DNA of 41,999 bases from Candidatus Merdivicinus faecavium (GTDB lineage: Bacteria > Bacillota > Clostridia > Oscillospirales > Ruminococcaceae), in contig DVKD01000025.1 in NCBI GenBank assembly GCA_018716285.1, positions 1 to 41,999 on the forward strand, read 5' to 3'. Both the position numbers and the translations under genes were made by a program. Below, one piece after another: positions 1 through 9,400 of the stretch; the stretch's first letter is position 1; each line of letters opens with the position of its first letter. The notes below the pieces were generated by a model. The model saw only the letters and a list, made by a program, of their open reading frames with translations, was not told the origin of the DNA and did no database searches.

Positions 1-56
1 CAAGCTAGCTTGACGACATAACGGCCCGGTTACCGGGCAAGGAGGCAAGACCATTG

Positions 57-1319
57 ATGACCTTTTCCCATGCCCTTGCGGCCATTCACAGCCGTCCCAG
101 AGGGGCAGACCGCACCCTTTCCCGCATCCGCGCCTTAATGGAGCGGATGGGCAATCCCCAGAACCGCCTGCGCTTCCTGCACATTGCCGGGAGCAACGGG
201 AAAGGCTCGGCGGCGGCCATGCTTTCTTCGGTTCTGAAAGAAGGAGGCTACCGGACAGGGCTTTCTATTTCCCCTTATATTCTGGACTTCCGGGAACGGT
301 TCCAGATAAACGGGGAGATGATCCCGGAGGAGGAACTGGCCTTCTGGGCCGGAAAGGTGCTGGAACAGGCGGGCATTCTGGACCGGCAGGGGATTTGCTG
401 CACCGAGTTTGAATGCTGCACCGCCCTGGCCTTCTGCTGGTTTGCGGAAAAGCAGTGCGACGCTGTGGTGCTGGAAACCGGGCTGGGCGGCAAAAACGAC
501 GCCACCAACGTCATCGGGCAGCCGTTAATTTCCGTCATTATGGCCCTGTCCTTGGAGCACACCGCCCTTTTGGGCAATACGATTGAGGAAATCGCGACGG
601 AAAAAGCGGGCATTATCAAGGGCGGAAAAGCGGTGCTTTATCCCATTCAGCAGCCGGAAGCCCTGGGCGTGATTTACGAACGCTGCGGGGAAACCGGGAC
701 GGCCCTTTATATGCCCAGCCCATCCGGTGTGGAAATCCTTAAAAACAGCCGGGAGGGCGTGACCTTTCGCTGGGACGGTCAGGAATACCGGATCCCTTTG
801 GCCGGGAGCCATCAGGCCATGAATGCCGTGACGGTGTTGGAAACACTGCGGGCGGTATCGGATACGCTGCCGGTTTCCCTGCGGGATATTCGTGCCGGGC
901 TTGCCAAGGCGCGCTTCCCGGTGCGGTTTGAAACAGTGGGGGAGCGCCCGGCGGTGGTGCTGGACGGGGCCCACAATCCCCAGGGGGCGCAGGTGCTGGC
1001 AAATCTGCTGGCGCTTTGCCCCGAATCCCCTAAAATCGGGATTGTGGGGATGCTGGCGGACAAGGACTGGGCGCATACTGTGGAGGCGCTGGCCAAACAG
1101 TTTGATAAACTGCTGGCAGTGCCGGTGCCGAACCCCAGGGCCTGCGTGGAGCCGGAAAAACTGGCGGCTCAGGCGGGGAATTGGTGTGAGGCGCGGCCTT
1201 GCAGGGATTTGAATGAGGCTTTGGAGCAGGCCGGGGAGCTTGCCGGGGGGGATGGCCTGATCTGCTGCGCCGGTTCCTTGTTTTTAGCGGCGGAAATGAG
1301 AAAAATCTTTTTTCAGTGA
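57..1319 (+). CDS. folC: Bifunctional folylpolyglutamate synthase/dihydrofolate synthase
   Basis: Adds glutamate to dihydropteroate and to reduced folates in the cytoplasm, which retains and activates the cofactor. The N-terminal Mur-ligase-type P-loop is visible as HIAGSNGKGS (about residues 43-52). It is followed by SPYILDFRERF and by the ETGLGGKNDATN stretch typical of FolC. The C-terminal ligase domain carries VVLDGAHNPQGAQ. Length (420 aa) is normal. A GGAGG at 41-45 precedes adjacent TTG (54) and ATG (57) codons. ATG is preferred, although TTG has the better spacing. A small hairpin (GCCCGGT/ACCGGGC, 24-38) lies just upstream. The family call is secure. The preceding gene is outside the window. 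Confidence 0.95.
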   Translation: MTFSHALAAIHSRPRGADRTLSRIRALMERMGNPQNRLRFLHIAGSNGKGSAAAMLSSVLKEGGYRTGLSISPYILDFRERFQINGEMIPEEELAFWAGKVLEQAGILDRQGICCTEFECCTALAFCWFAEKQCDAVVLETGLGGKNDATNVIGQPLISVIMALSLEHTALLGNTIEEIATEKAGIIKGGKAVLYPIQQPEALGVIYERCGETGTALYMPSPSGVEILKNSREGVTFRWDGQEYRIPLAGSHQAMNAVTVLETLRAVSDTLPVSLRDIRAGLAKARFPVRFETVGERPAVVLDGAHNPQGAQVLANLLALCPESPKIGIVGMLADKDWAHTVEALAKQFDKLLAVPVPNPRACVEPEKLAAQAGNWCEARPCRDLNEALEQAGELAGGDGLICCAGSLFLAAEMRKIFFQ

Positions 1320-1380
1320 GGAAATTGGGCGGCGTTTCCCGTTTCCTTTTTAGAATCCAATGAGAAAGGGAATGGGACGG

Positions 1381-3252
1381 ATGCGGAGCTTTTTCCGGGA
1401 AAATTTCAATATGCTGAAAAACGGGAGGGGATTTTTCCGGTTTGAGCTTCTCTATAAACTGGCGGGGATTGCCGTAATGGCCCCCACTTTGCTGGTGCTG
1501 CTTAACGGTTCCCTGCGTTTATCGGGCCTTGCTTACCTGACAAACGACAACATTTTCCGGTATCTGCGCCACCCGGCGGGGATCCTGTTTGTTTTGTGCG
1601 CTGTGGCGGCGGTTTCTTTCAACCTGCTGGTGGAACTGTCCGCCCTGGCGTTTTATTTTTATGCCAAGCAGCAGGGGCGGCTGCTGACGGCCCGGCAGAT
1701 ATTTGTCGCCGGGATGAAGGTTTCCATGGGGCTTTTCCACCCGAAAAATATGCCCATGGCTTTCTTTTTGGTGCTGGTTGTCCCTTTAACCAGCCTGCCT
1801 TTGTTTTTGATGTATCTGTTTACCATCCGGGTTCCGGAATTTATTACCAGGTATATCCGGGGAAACACGCCGCTGATGGCGGCGGCGGTTGCTCTGCTGG
1901 CAATTCTGCTGGTCCTGTCTTTATGGCTTTTATTCTGTGTCCAGTACTTTACCCTGGAAGGGAAGAGCTTTGGGGAGGCCTGCCGGGCCAGTATCTGGCT
2001 GAACCGGGGGCGGGCTATGCGGACGGCCGTGTGGCTCTTTTGCTGGCAGGCTATGGTTTTGGGGGGCCTGCTCCTTGCATACCTGCTGTTTTTAGGGGCG
2101 GCCCTTTTGATTTCCAAGATTTTTATTCCCGGCACCGGGGCTATGGAAGTATTTTTATCGGTTTTTCAGTGGCTCAATCTGCTGGCGCTGCTGGTTGGGT
2201 TCTGCGTGGGGGTGCCGGCTGTGGCTACTGCCGCCGGCGGCCTCTATTTCCAGCTGAAAAAGGAGAAAAAAGAAAAGCTGGCGCCTTTAAAGAAGCTGGA
2301 CCTTCCCCGAGGCAGGGCTATGGACGCCAGGCTCAAATGGGGGACCATGTCGGTTTTAGCCGCTTTGGCGGTGATGAACGCCGGATATATCTGGCCGTCC
2401 ATGGACCGGGGGACCTTGGGGGTCATTGAGGGGATGCAGAAGCCCCTGATTACGGCCCATCGGGGGAATTCGGAAGACGCGCCGGAAAATACCATGGCCG
2501 CATTTCAGTCCGCTTTGGACGCCGGGGCGGATATGGTGGAGCTGGACGTCCAGCAGCTGGGGGACGGCTCCTTAATCATTATGCACGACAGTAATTTTCA
2601 GCGCACCACCGGCATAGACTTAAACGTGTGGGAGGCGGATGCCGGCATGGCGGCGGAAATGGACGCAGGCAGCTGGTTTTCCGAGGAATTTGCCGGGGAG
2701 CCGGTTCCGACCTTGGAAGAAGCCATTGTGTTCGCCAAAAGAAACGGACTGCGGCTGAACATTGAGTTAAAATCCAGCGGCCATGAAAGCTCTTTGGCGG
2801 AATCGGTGGTGAATATGATTGAGAAGTACCGCTTTGAGGACCAGTGTGTTCTGACCTCCCTGCAATACAGCCTGCTGGAACAGGTGAAGGAGCTGAATCC
2901 GGATCTCATGACCGGATATATCCTTTCTGTGGCTTACGGCCCCTTTTACAGTATGGAGGCGGCGGATATGTTCAGCATCCGTTCCGATTTTGTCACGCCC
3001 TCCATGGTGCGGGCCATCCACGACAACGGCAAAAGGATTATGGTCTGGACCGTCAACGACGAGGACCGGATGGAACAGATGCGGGAATGGCGGGTGGATA
3101 ATATTATTACCAACAATACCCTCCTGGCCCGTTCCATTGTGGATGAACCCAATACCAACTCCGCTTTGCTGCTGGCTTTTGAGGAATTTTTCACCGGGGA
3201 CAGCTTTTCCACCAGCGCCAAGCGGTTCTGGAAGGCCGCCTTCCGGCCGTGA
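1381..3252 (+). CDS. Glycerophosphodiester phosphodiesterase with N-terminal membrane domain
   Basis: Hydrolyses glycerophosphodiesters to glycerol 3-phosphate and an alcohol, probably from lipids or teichoic-acid-type polymers at the membrane. The first ~330 residues are hydrophobic with about six to eight membrane segments (a GPDPase_memb-like region). The C-terminal ~260 residues are a GDPD TIM barrel: ITAHRGNSEDAPENTM with the catalytic His, then MVELDVQ and IIMHDS, then NIELKSS as metal-binding acidic positions. The last ~25 residues follow the barrel without a recognisable domain. ATGs at 1360, 1372 and 1381 are in frame. AAAGGG at 1365-1370 sits 10 bases before 1381, so that start is chosen. 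It lies about 60 bases after folC and may be cotranscribed with it. Confidence 0.9.
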   Translation: MRSFFRENFNMLKNGRGFFRFELLYKLAGIAVMAPTLLVLLNGSLRLSGLAYLTNDNIFRYLRHPAGILFVLCAVAAVSFNLLVELSALAFYFYAKQQGRLLTARQIFVAGMKVSMGLFHPKNMPMAFFLVLVVPLTSLPLFLMYLFTIRVPEFITRYIRGNTPLMAAAVALLAILLVLSLWLLFCVQYFTLEGKSFGEACRASIWLNRGRAMRTAVWLFCWQAMVLGGLLLAYLLFLGAALLISKIFIPGTGAMEVFLSVFQWLNLLALLVGFCVGVPAVATAAGGLYFQLKKEKKEKLAPLKKLDLPRGRAMDARLKWGTMSVLAALAVMNAGYIWPSMDRGTLGVIEGMQKPLITAHRGNSEDAPENTMAAFQSALDAGADMVELDVQQLGDGSLIIMHDSNFQRTTGIDLNVWEADAGMAAEMDAGSWFSEEFAGEPVPTLEEAIVFAKRNGLRLNIELKSSGHESSLAESVVNMIEKYRFEDQCVLTSLQYSLLEQVKELNPDLMTGYILSVAYGPFYSMEAADMFSIRSDFVTPSMVRAIHDNGKRIMVWTVNDEDRMEQMREWRVDNIITNNTLLARSIVDEPNTNSALLLAFEEFFTGDSFSTSAKRFWKAAFRP

Positions 3253-3408
3253 CCCGGCGGGGAGGCCCCGCGGCCAGTGGGGTAACCCCGCTGTTAATTC
3301 GACGCGGCCGTACAGCCCCACACCGACCGCTGGAACGGCGAAATAAATTCGCCGATCTGATGGGATTCCATTCCTATCGTTTTTGTAAAACGGAACAGAA
3401 AACGCATT

Positions 3409-3438
3409 TGTAGGGGACGATGCCCACATCGTCCTGCA
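3409..3438. repeat. Dispersed palindrome, variant 1
   Basis: Arms GGACGATG and CATCGTCC flank CCCA, preceded by TGTAGGG and followed by TGCA. It has the same design as the palindromes at 3467, 4486 and 4636, with a different arm sequence. This is a REP-like dispersed element of the type common in Clostridia. Confidence 0.7.
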
Positions 3439-3466
3439 AATCCCCAAAATGTTTGCACAGAATCAT

Positions 3467-3493
3467 GGGCGGATGTAGGCATCCGCCCCTACA
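3467..3493. repeat. Dispersed palindrome, variant 2
   Basis: Arms GGGCGGATG and CATCCGCCC flank TAGG, and the element ends in CCTACA. The following ACCGGCG and GC-rich tail recur after the copy at 4486, so the shared unit is longer than the palindrome itself. Confidence 0.75.
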
Positions 3494-3631
3494 ACCGGCG
3501 AGCTGCCAGCGGCGGTTCCCCGCCCCGGGCTATGCACCTTTTGGCCATTTCCTCATATAATGCAATACGGACACTCTGCGGAGGCCCGCCCTCTTCAGAG
3601 ACCCGCCAATACTTAGTATAGGAGGATGGTT

Positions 3632-4453
3632 ATGGCAGAATCCAACGCTTCAAACAACAGCGCCGCCGTAGGCGCTAACTGCTTTAAGGAAGCGGTCTGC
3701 GTCAGCGCCGGCCGTATTTATGATTCCTGCTCGTCAAAAGACTGCCTGGAGGATTTGCGGGTATTCTTCACCGATACTGCCCAGGCTGCCGTGGACGCCG
3801 CCCAGAGTATTAAATGCCGGAAGGCGGAGGTCCTCAATGTGTTCATGGACGTGGAAAGCGTGCCCTTTAACAAAGGGTTCTATTCTGTGGATATGACCTA
3901 CTACTTTATGATTACCCTGGACGTTTACGCAGCTACTATGGCCCCGCCGGTGACGATTCAGGGCGTGGCAGTGTTCAGCAAAAAGGTGATCCTGTACGGC
4001 TCGGAAGGCAGCGTCAAGAGCTTTTCTTCCGCCATGCAGGCAGACCCCATGTCCGACGACTGCACCCTGACCTCCGACTGCCCCAACGCCAAGGTGCAGG
4101 TAGTGGATCCCATTATCCTGTCCTGCCGGGTTACCGATTCCGCCCTTTGCGGCGACTGCACCATCACCATCCCGCCCTGCATTGCAAGCCGGTTCAACGG
4201 AACCTTCCTCACTGGGGCGGTACAGCGGTATGTGTATGTAAGCATCGGTATTTTCTCCATTGTCCAGCTGGAACGGGATGTCCAGATGATGATCCCCGTT
4301 TACGATTTCTGCCTGCCGGATAAGGAATGCGCAAACGGCGGCGGCACCGCCACGGATGATCCCTGTGAACTGTTCCGCCGGATTAAATTCCCTGTCAACG
4401 AGTTCTTCCCGCCCAGGCTGGCGGAGCTGGACTGCGAAGACACCATCAGCTGA
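3632..4453 (+). CDS. Cysteine-rich conserved protein of unknown function
   Basis: 273 aa with no signal peptide and no membrane segment. It is rich in Cys, Val and beta-prone stretches. The clearest motif is GRIYDSCSSKDCLEDL near residue 30. Pairs such as DDCTLTSDC and CGDCTITIPPC follow. I believe this motif recurs in uncharacterised clostridial proteins, but I cannot name a characterised family. A structural role, for example in a spore or surface layer, is only a guess from the cysteine and beta content. AGGAGG at 3620-3625 overlaps an upstream ATG (3626), so the ATG at 3632, six bases after it, is taken as the start. It stands alone, with palindromes on both sides and a terminator at 4572. 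Confidence 0.75.
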   Translation: MAESNASNNSAAVGANCFKEAVCVSAGRIYDSCSSKDCLEDLRVFFTDTAQAAVDAAQSIKCRKAEVLNVFMDVESVPFNKGFYSVDMTYYFMITLDVYAATMAPPVTIQGVAVFSKKVILYGSEGSVKSFSSAMQADPMSDDCTLTSDCPNAKVQVVDPIILSCRVTDSALCGDCTITIPPCIASRFNGTFLTGAVQRYVYVSIGIFSIVQLERDVQMMIPVYDFCLPDKECANGGGTATDDPCELFRRIKFPVNEFFPPRLAELDCEDTIS

Positions 4454-4485
4454 TTTTTCCGAGACTCAACAAAAAGCGGTATACC

Positions 4486-4514
4486 GGGGGCGGATGCAAA
4501 CATCCGCCCCTGCA
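4486..4514. repeat. Dispersed palindrome, variant 2 second copy
   Basis: GGGGCGGATG and CATCCGCCCC flank CAAA, followed by TGCAACCGGCG. It matches the copy at 3467 in arms and in flank. Confidence 0.75.
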
Positions 4515-4571
4515 ACCGGCGCGCCGCCGGCGGCAATCCGCCGCGGCCGTTGTGCCTCGCGTCAGATTTAT

Positions 4572-4597
4572 AAACGGCGGGATGAACCGCCGTTTTC
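4572..4597 (+). terminator. Rho-independent terminator
   Basis: Stem AAACGGCGG / CCGCCGTTT with a 6-base loop, running into TTTTC. It ends the transcript of the cysteine-rich gene. Confidence 0.8.
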
Positions 4598-4635
4598 TGT
4601 ACAAATTTCCCGAAATAATGTCTGAGAATATCCGT

Positions 4636-4665
4636 TGTGTGGCGTCGGGAACGCCGCCCCCTACA
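4636..4665. repeat. Dispersed palindrome, variant 3
   Basis: GGCGT(C)/(A)CGCC core with the shared CCCCCTACA end. It has the same outer ends as the copies at 3409 and 3467 but another core. Confidence 0.6.
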
Positions 4666-4687
4666 AACGGCCCGGTCTCCGGGTTGG

Positions 4688-5065
4688 TGTAGGTTTGTCA
4701 AAGATTTGGACAATGAACTCAAGAGGAGAAAGCCAGTTGAGAGCCTCATGGGGAAGCTGTTGGAATGGCGGTTATGGACAGCGAGCTGGTTTGCGAAATC
4801 GTCCAGAGAGAAGAATGTGGGAACAAGCCCTTTTTCCGCATAACCCGAAAAAGGCTTTCGGGCCGTTGAGTATAACCTCTTTGGCGGAGCCGGCGCCAAA
4901 GTTCCACTAGGCCATGTCTTGTGTTATACTGGTACTCATGAAGGATAGGCCTCCTTTTCCGGTAAGTTTTGTGTGGTAACTTAACTATACCCTATGAAGA
5001 CCCTATCCTTCTACTCTTTTTTCCTTTTTCTTCTCCTCCTGTCCAATATCTATTGTACTCCTACA
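4688..5065 (-). mobile_element. Decayed insertion sequence with internal deletion
   Basis: The two ends are imperfect inverted repeats. Both begin TGTAGG, and both contain GAT(A)TTGGACA about 16-20 bases inside (left end read on plus, right end read on minus). Between them, on the minus strand, are the first codons and the last ~50 codons of an integrase-core transposase, with the middle missing. At 378 bases it is far shorter than an active element. The right-hand 79 bases recur at 14537-14615. Confidence 0.7.
4693..4939 (-). pseudogene. Transposase remnant (integrase-core type)
   Basis: The minus strand starts at 4939 with MSTSITQDMA and then a stop. It resumes with FFSLDDFANQLAVHNRHSN and FPMR, then after a frameshift LNWLSPLEFIVQIFDKPT. 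This head and tail are what I recall of a DDE integrase-core transposase common in Ruminococcaceae and Lachnospiraceae. The catalytic core between them is deleted, so it is inactive. Confidence 0.7.
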
Positions 5066-5094
5066 TTTCGTTCAGGTGTGATGACGGCATATTG

Positions 5095-5123
5095 TTGACA
5101 AAGCAACGTATTTATGATATAAT
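5095..5123 (+). promoter_or_regulatory. Sigma-A promoter of tetR-1
   Basis: TTGACA at 5095-5100, a 17-base spacer, TATAAT at 5118-5123: full consensus. The predicted +1 (about 5130) lies only about 8 bases before the ATG at 5138. The gene may therefore start at GTG 5153 instead. Confidence 0.9.
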
Positions 5124-5152
5124 CAAAAATCAAAAACATGGTGGTGAGCTTT

Positions 5153-5701
5153 GTGCCGGTGGATATGAAGGCTGTCATTTCCAGTGCGTTTGTGAATATG
5201 GTAAAGCAGAAGGGAATCGATAAAGTTACCGTAAAAGCATTGATCGACGCCTGCCACATCTCCCGTCAGACCTTTTATTACCACTTTCAGGACCTCATGG
5301 AGGTCATCGAATGGTCGCTGGAACGGGCGGCCAAGCAGAAGCTTGCCCAAAGCCTGGAGGCGGACACGCCCGAAGAAGCGCTGGCCGCCCTTTTTTCCTC
5401 AGCGTTTGAAAACCGCACCCTGATCCTCAGACTTTTGGATTCTCAAAGGCGGGAACAGATCGAAAAGCTGTTTGTCCAGGCGGCCCGGACTTATCTGCGG
5501 GAGCTTGTCCGCAATCGGCACTGCGGCTTGCCGCTCGACTGCGCCGGCGCTGAGGTGGCGCTGGATTTCTGCGCGTTCGGGATGGTCGGGCTGCTGTTTC
5601 AGTACTGTGCGCAGGGGCGGACCGACGCGGCGAATCTGGCGGCTCAGATCTGCCGCCTTCTTCCGAAAAGGGCTGAACCGGAAAAAAATGACGCGCTGTA
5701 G
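5153..5701 (+). CDS. TetR/AcrR-family transcriptional regulator (1)
   Basis: 182 aa. The N-terminal helix-turn-helix reads IDKVTVKALIDACHISRQTFYYHF, shown here only as the family's TVKALIDAC and SRQTFYYHF halves. The rest is an all-helical ligand domain with no recognisable ligand motif. Start: the ATG at 5138 is almost leaderless, while GTG 5153 has GGTGGTGAG upstream at good spacing. The first conserved residues (MKAVISSAF) begin even later, at 5165. It lies directly upstream of a coiled-coil protein and an ABC exporter on the same strand, with an operator-like palindrome in the gap (5779). It is therefore probably the local repressor of that transporter, induced by an exported compound. 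Confidence 0.85.
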   Translation: MPVDMKAVISSAFVNMVKQKGIDKVTVKALIDACHISRQTFYYHFQDLMEVIEWSLERAAKQKLAQSLEADTPEEALAALFSSAFENRTLILRLLDSQRREQIEKLFVQAARTYLRELVRNRHCGLPLDCAGAEVALDFCAFGMVGLLFQYCAQGRTDAANLAAQICRLLPKRAEPEKNDAL

Positions 5702-5721
5702 CCCAAGGCGCGTTATTTTTT
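5691..5721 (+). terminator. Probable terminator after tetR-1
   Basis: ACGCGC / GCGCGT stem (5691-5696, 5708-5713) followed by TATTTTTT. It begins in the last codons of the gene. The stem is short, so strength is uncertain. Confidence 0.55.
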
Positions 5722-5778
5722 GCGGTTTTGCCCCTTTTTATTTTTCGTCCTGACAAGGGGGCCGAAATGTCAGCTTTT

Positions 5779-5800
5779 TGACACTTTGCCGGAAGTGTCC
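5779..5800. promoter_or_regulatory. Operator-like palindrome upstream of the ABC operon
   Basis: TGACA-N12-TGTCC. The inner part is a perfect inverted repeat GACACTT-tgccgg-AAGTGTC. TTGACA (5778-5783) could be a -35, but no good -10 follows at 17 bases. A second TGTCA lies at 5768-5772. The layout matches the elements at 12609 and 14451. Confidence 0.65.
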
Positions 5801-5892
5801 ATACACATGGGGGAAATTGTCAGTGGCGTTTTGAGGCATTCTCTGGTATAACGGAAGGTGGGAAAGACCTATGCGGGAAGGGAGTTGTAAAG

Positions 5893-6363
5893 ATGAAGGT
5901 CAACGAAGGGATGTTTGCCGTCAAGCTGCAGGAACTGGAGCAGCAGTACGGGCGGATGCGCAGCCGCCTTCGTCTCCTCCAGCGGGAGGACCATTCCAAA
6001 ATCCGCAAAGAGCTTCAGATGGCGGCGGATGAATGCCGGCAAAACGAGCTTTTGCTCCAAAAAAACGTCGAGGGCAGCCGTTCCCCCGCGGTCTCCGCGC
6101 TGGCGGGCGCCCAGCTGGCTTACTGCCGCAGGGTGGGGAAGCTTCTCAAACGCAAGCTCCCTCGCTGCCTGAGCTGCGAGGGCAGCACCCCGCATGAGGA
6201 TGAAGCGGAAGCCGCCTCCCTCTACGCGGAGTACGCCATCGACTTTGCCGTCCAGTCCGCGCGGTACGCGCTGCTTGCCGCACTGCGGGCCATCGACCTG
6301 CAGATGGACGCGGAAGAGCAGAAGGGGGAAGCCTGCGGCGGCCTCAGTCCGAAGTCCCGCTGA
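5893..6363 (+). CDS. Coiled-coil protein of unknown function, ABC operon
   Basis: 156 aa. The first ~60 residues are charged and heptad-like (KLQELEQQYGRMRSRLRLLQ), the middle is basic (KLLKRKLPRC), and the C-terminal half is alanine-rich and helical. There is no signal peptide or membrane segment, and I do not recognise a named family. It sits between the operator at 5779 and the ABC exporter, 41 bases before it, so it is probably cotranscribed. It may be an accessory or partner of the exporter. GGAAGGGAG upstream supports the ATG at 5893. Confidence 0.7.
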   Translation: MKVNEGMFAVKLQELEQQYGRMRSRLRLLQREDHSKIRKELQMAADECRQNELLLQKNVEGSRSPAVSALAGAQLAYCRRVGKLLKRKLPRCLSCEGSTPHEDEAEAASLYAEYAIDFAVQSARYALLAALRAIDLQMDAEEQKGEACGGLSPKSR

Positions 6364-6404
6364 CCGGGGCTTTCCGCTTTTTATCGGTTAGAAAGGAAGA
6401 AACT

Positions 6405-9400
6405 ATGCTCGAACTCAAAAACATCAAAAAAGATTACCCCACCGGCGGAGAAACGGTGGAAGCCCTCAAGGGGATCGACCTGCAATTCCGGAAAAGCGAG
6501 TTTGTCTCCATCCTGGGGCCGTCCGGCTGCGGGAAGACGACGCTTTTAAACATCATCGGGGGCTTGGACCAATATACCTCGGGGGATCTTGTCATCAACG
6601 GGAAATCGACAAAGGATTTTAAGGACCGGGATTGGGACGCCTACCGCAACCATTCGGTGGGATTTGTCTTCCAGAGCTACAACCTCATCCCGCACCAGAC
6701 CGTTTTGCAGAATGTGGAATTGGCGCTGACTTTGTCCGGCGTCTCCAAAGCGGAGCGCCGCCGCCGGGCGAAGGAAGCGCTCGAGCAGGTGGGGCTTGGA
6801 AATCAGCTCAAAAAGCGGCCGAGCGAGATGTCCGGCGGGCAGATGCAGCGGGTCGCCATCGCCCGGGCGATTGTCAATAACCCCGACATCATCCTTGCGG
6901 ATGAGCCGACCGGCGCGCTGGACACCGAAACCAGCCTCCAGGTCATGGAGATCCTCAAGGAGATCTCCAAAGACCGGTTGATCATCATGGTGACCCACAA
7001 CCCCGATCTGGCCGAAAAATATTCCACCCGCATCGTCCGGATCCTGGACGGCAGACTGACCGATGATTCCGCTCCGCTGGATGAGGAAGAGGTCAAGCGG
7101 GAACGGGAGGCCGGAATGAAAAAGGCGGAGAGCGAAAGGGCGGTCAAAAAGCCTTCGATGTCCCTCGGCACCTCCTTCGGGCTGTCTTTAAAAAACCTGT
7201 TTACCAAAAAGGGGCGCACCGCTCTGACCTCCTTTGCCGGCAGCATCGGCATCATCGGGATCGCCCTGATTTACGCCGTATCCCAGGGAACCACCGCCTA
7301 TATCGACGCCCTGCAGGAGGATACCCTCTCTTCCTACCCCCTCACGCTGCAGGCCCAGAGCATGGATTTGGGGGCGCTGATGCAGGAATTCATCGGCGCG
7401 GCGCAGTCGCAGGACGCGCACGAGAACGACGCCGTCTACCAGAAGCCGATGGTCTACGACCTGGTAAACGCCCTCAATTCGACCGACAGCATCCAAAACG
7501 ACCTGCGTTCCTTTAAAAACTATCTGGAGGAGCGCCGGGCAGACACCGGAAGTGAAAGCAGCCTGCACGACGCTGTCAGCGGCGTGCAGTACACCTATGA
7601 CACCGACCTTCTGGTGTACACGGAGAATGTGGACGGCGCCATCCTGCGCTCGGATTCCCGGGAACTGATGCAGGATCTGCTGCTCGAATATTTTGGCCTC
7701 GATATGTCGTCCATGCTGGGGCTCAGCGAGGAATACGGCATGGCGGACAGCATGAGCGCCCTCTCCTCCCTGTCGCCGGCCGGAAGTTCCATGATTTTGT
7801 GGCAGGAGATGCTGCCGGGCGACAACGGGAAGCTTGTAAATCCGCTGCTCGAGAGCCAGTACGACGTGGTGTACGGTTCCTGGCCCACCGAGTATGACGA
7901 AATTGTGCTGGTGCTGGATGAGAACAACGAGCTGGACGATATGGCGCTGTACGCTTTAGGACTAAAGTCCGAGGAAGAGATCGGCGCGATTATGGAGGCC
8001 GCTATCAACCAGACTCAGCTGGATGTGGAGACGCAGAAGTGGTCCTATGAGGACATTTGCAATATGGAGTTCAGGGTCATTCTGAATTCCGACTGCTATG
8101 CTCTGGACGAAGCAACGGGCCTGTATGTGGACCTGCGGGAAACCGAGGCCGGGTTAAAATATCTTTACGACAATGGCGTCAGCCTGAAGGTTTCCGGCAT
8201 CATCCGTCCCAACGAGGACGCCGCTTCCACCATGCTGAACGGTTCGATTGGCTATACCAGCGCGCTCACCGAGTATGTGATCGAGCAGTCCAAAAATTCC
8301 GCCGCTGTGGAGGCGCAGCTGGATAACCCGTCCACCGACATTTTTACGGGGCTGCCCTTCCAGGAGAGCACGGCGGACCTCACGGACGCGCAGAAGGAAG
8401 CGGACTTCCGGGAATACATTTCCGGCCTGGATGAAAACGGAAAGGCAGAGGCTTATGTGCAGATTATGAGCCTGCCTACCGAAGAGCAGGTGGATACGGC
8501 GGTTTCCCAGACAGTGAGGGCTATGACCCGGTCGGATATGGAGGAGACCCTCAAGCAGGGACTCAGCCAGCAGGCGGGTTTGAGCGAGGCGGAAATCGAG
8601 GATTATATTTCCGCTATGAGCGACAGCGACTTGTCCGAGCTGTTTGCACAGGTGGCAGAGGAACAGTTCCGCGCCCAGTATGCGGCGCAGGTGCAGGCCC
8701 AGATGGGCTCTATGAGTGTCCAACAGCTGGCAGCCGCTCTGGATCTGGCAATGGAAAGCTACACAACTGCACAGTGCGCCTCCTATTACGATGATGTCCT
8801 CGTTTTTTCCGAAAGCAGCTATGAGGAGAACCTGCAGGAGCTGGGGTATGTGGACTTAGACGATCCGGCGTCCATCAACATCTACGCCTCATCCTTTGAA
8901 AACAAGGACGCCATTGAGCAGGCCATTTCGGATTACAACGAGGGAAAGGACGATCTGGAGCAGATCCAGTACACCGATTATGTGGGGCTGATGATGTCGT
9001 CCGTGACCTCGATCATCAACGCCATCACCTATGTGCTGATTGCCTTTGTCGCAGTGTCCCTGATCGTTTCCTCCATTATGATCGGCGTTATCACCCTGAT
9101 TTCGGTTCAGGAGCGGACGAAGGAGATCGGGATCCTGCGGGCCATCGGCGCTTCCAAGCGGAATGTCTCCTCCATGTTCAATGCGGAGACGCTGATCATC
9201 GGGTTCACTTCCGGCGCGCTCGGGGTCCTGATCACCTATCTGCTGTGCATCCCCATTAATATGGTCCTGCATCATTTTACCGGCATCACCGCGCTCAACG
9301 CCTATCTCCCGCCGTTAGCGGCCCTGGTGCTGGTTCTCATCAGCATGGCCCTGACCCTGTTCTCCGGGATCATCCCCTCCAGAAGCGCGGCGAAAAAGGA

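Larger units (their letters stand above)
3253..3631. other. Gene-free spacer with short palindromes
   Basis: No convincing coding frame is seen. The first 60 bases hold GC-rich self-complementary stretches (GCGGGG/CCCCGC type, GGGGTAACCCC) that could end the upstream transcript but have no T run. Two dispersed palindromes follow (3409-3438 and 3467-3493, listed separately). A CATATAAT at about 3553 resembles a -10 element, either sigma-A or a mother-cell sporulation sigma (CATAnnnT). No matching -35 is clear. Confidence 0.5.
4454..5094. other. Gene-free region: palindromes, terminator and IS relic
   Basis: 640 bases without an intact gene. It holds two palindromes (4486-4514, 4636-4665), a terminator (4572-4597) and a decayed insertion sequence (4688-5065). 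Each is listed separately. Confidence 0.8.

Noticed and set aside
3409-4665. A CRISPR-like array from the repeated palindromes
   Set aside because: Spacing is irregular (tens to about a thousand bases), cores differ, and no cas genes are present.
5778-5805. A sigma-A promoter using TTGACA at 5778
   Set aside because: The position 17 bases downstream reads ATACAC, a poor -10. The TTGACA is better explained as part of the operator palindrome, though the real promoter of the ABC operon remains unlocated.
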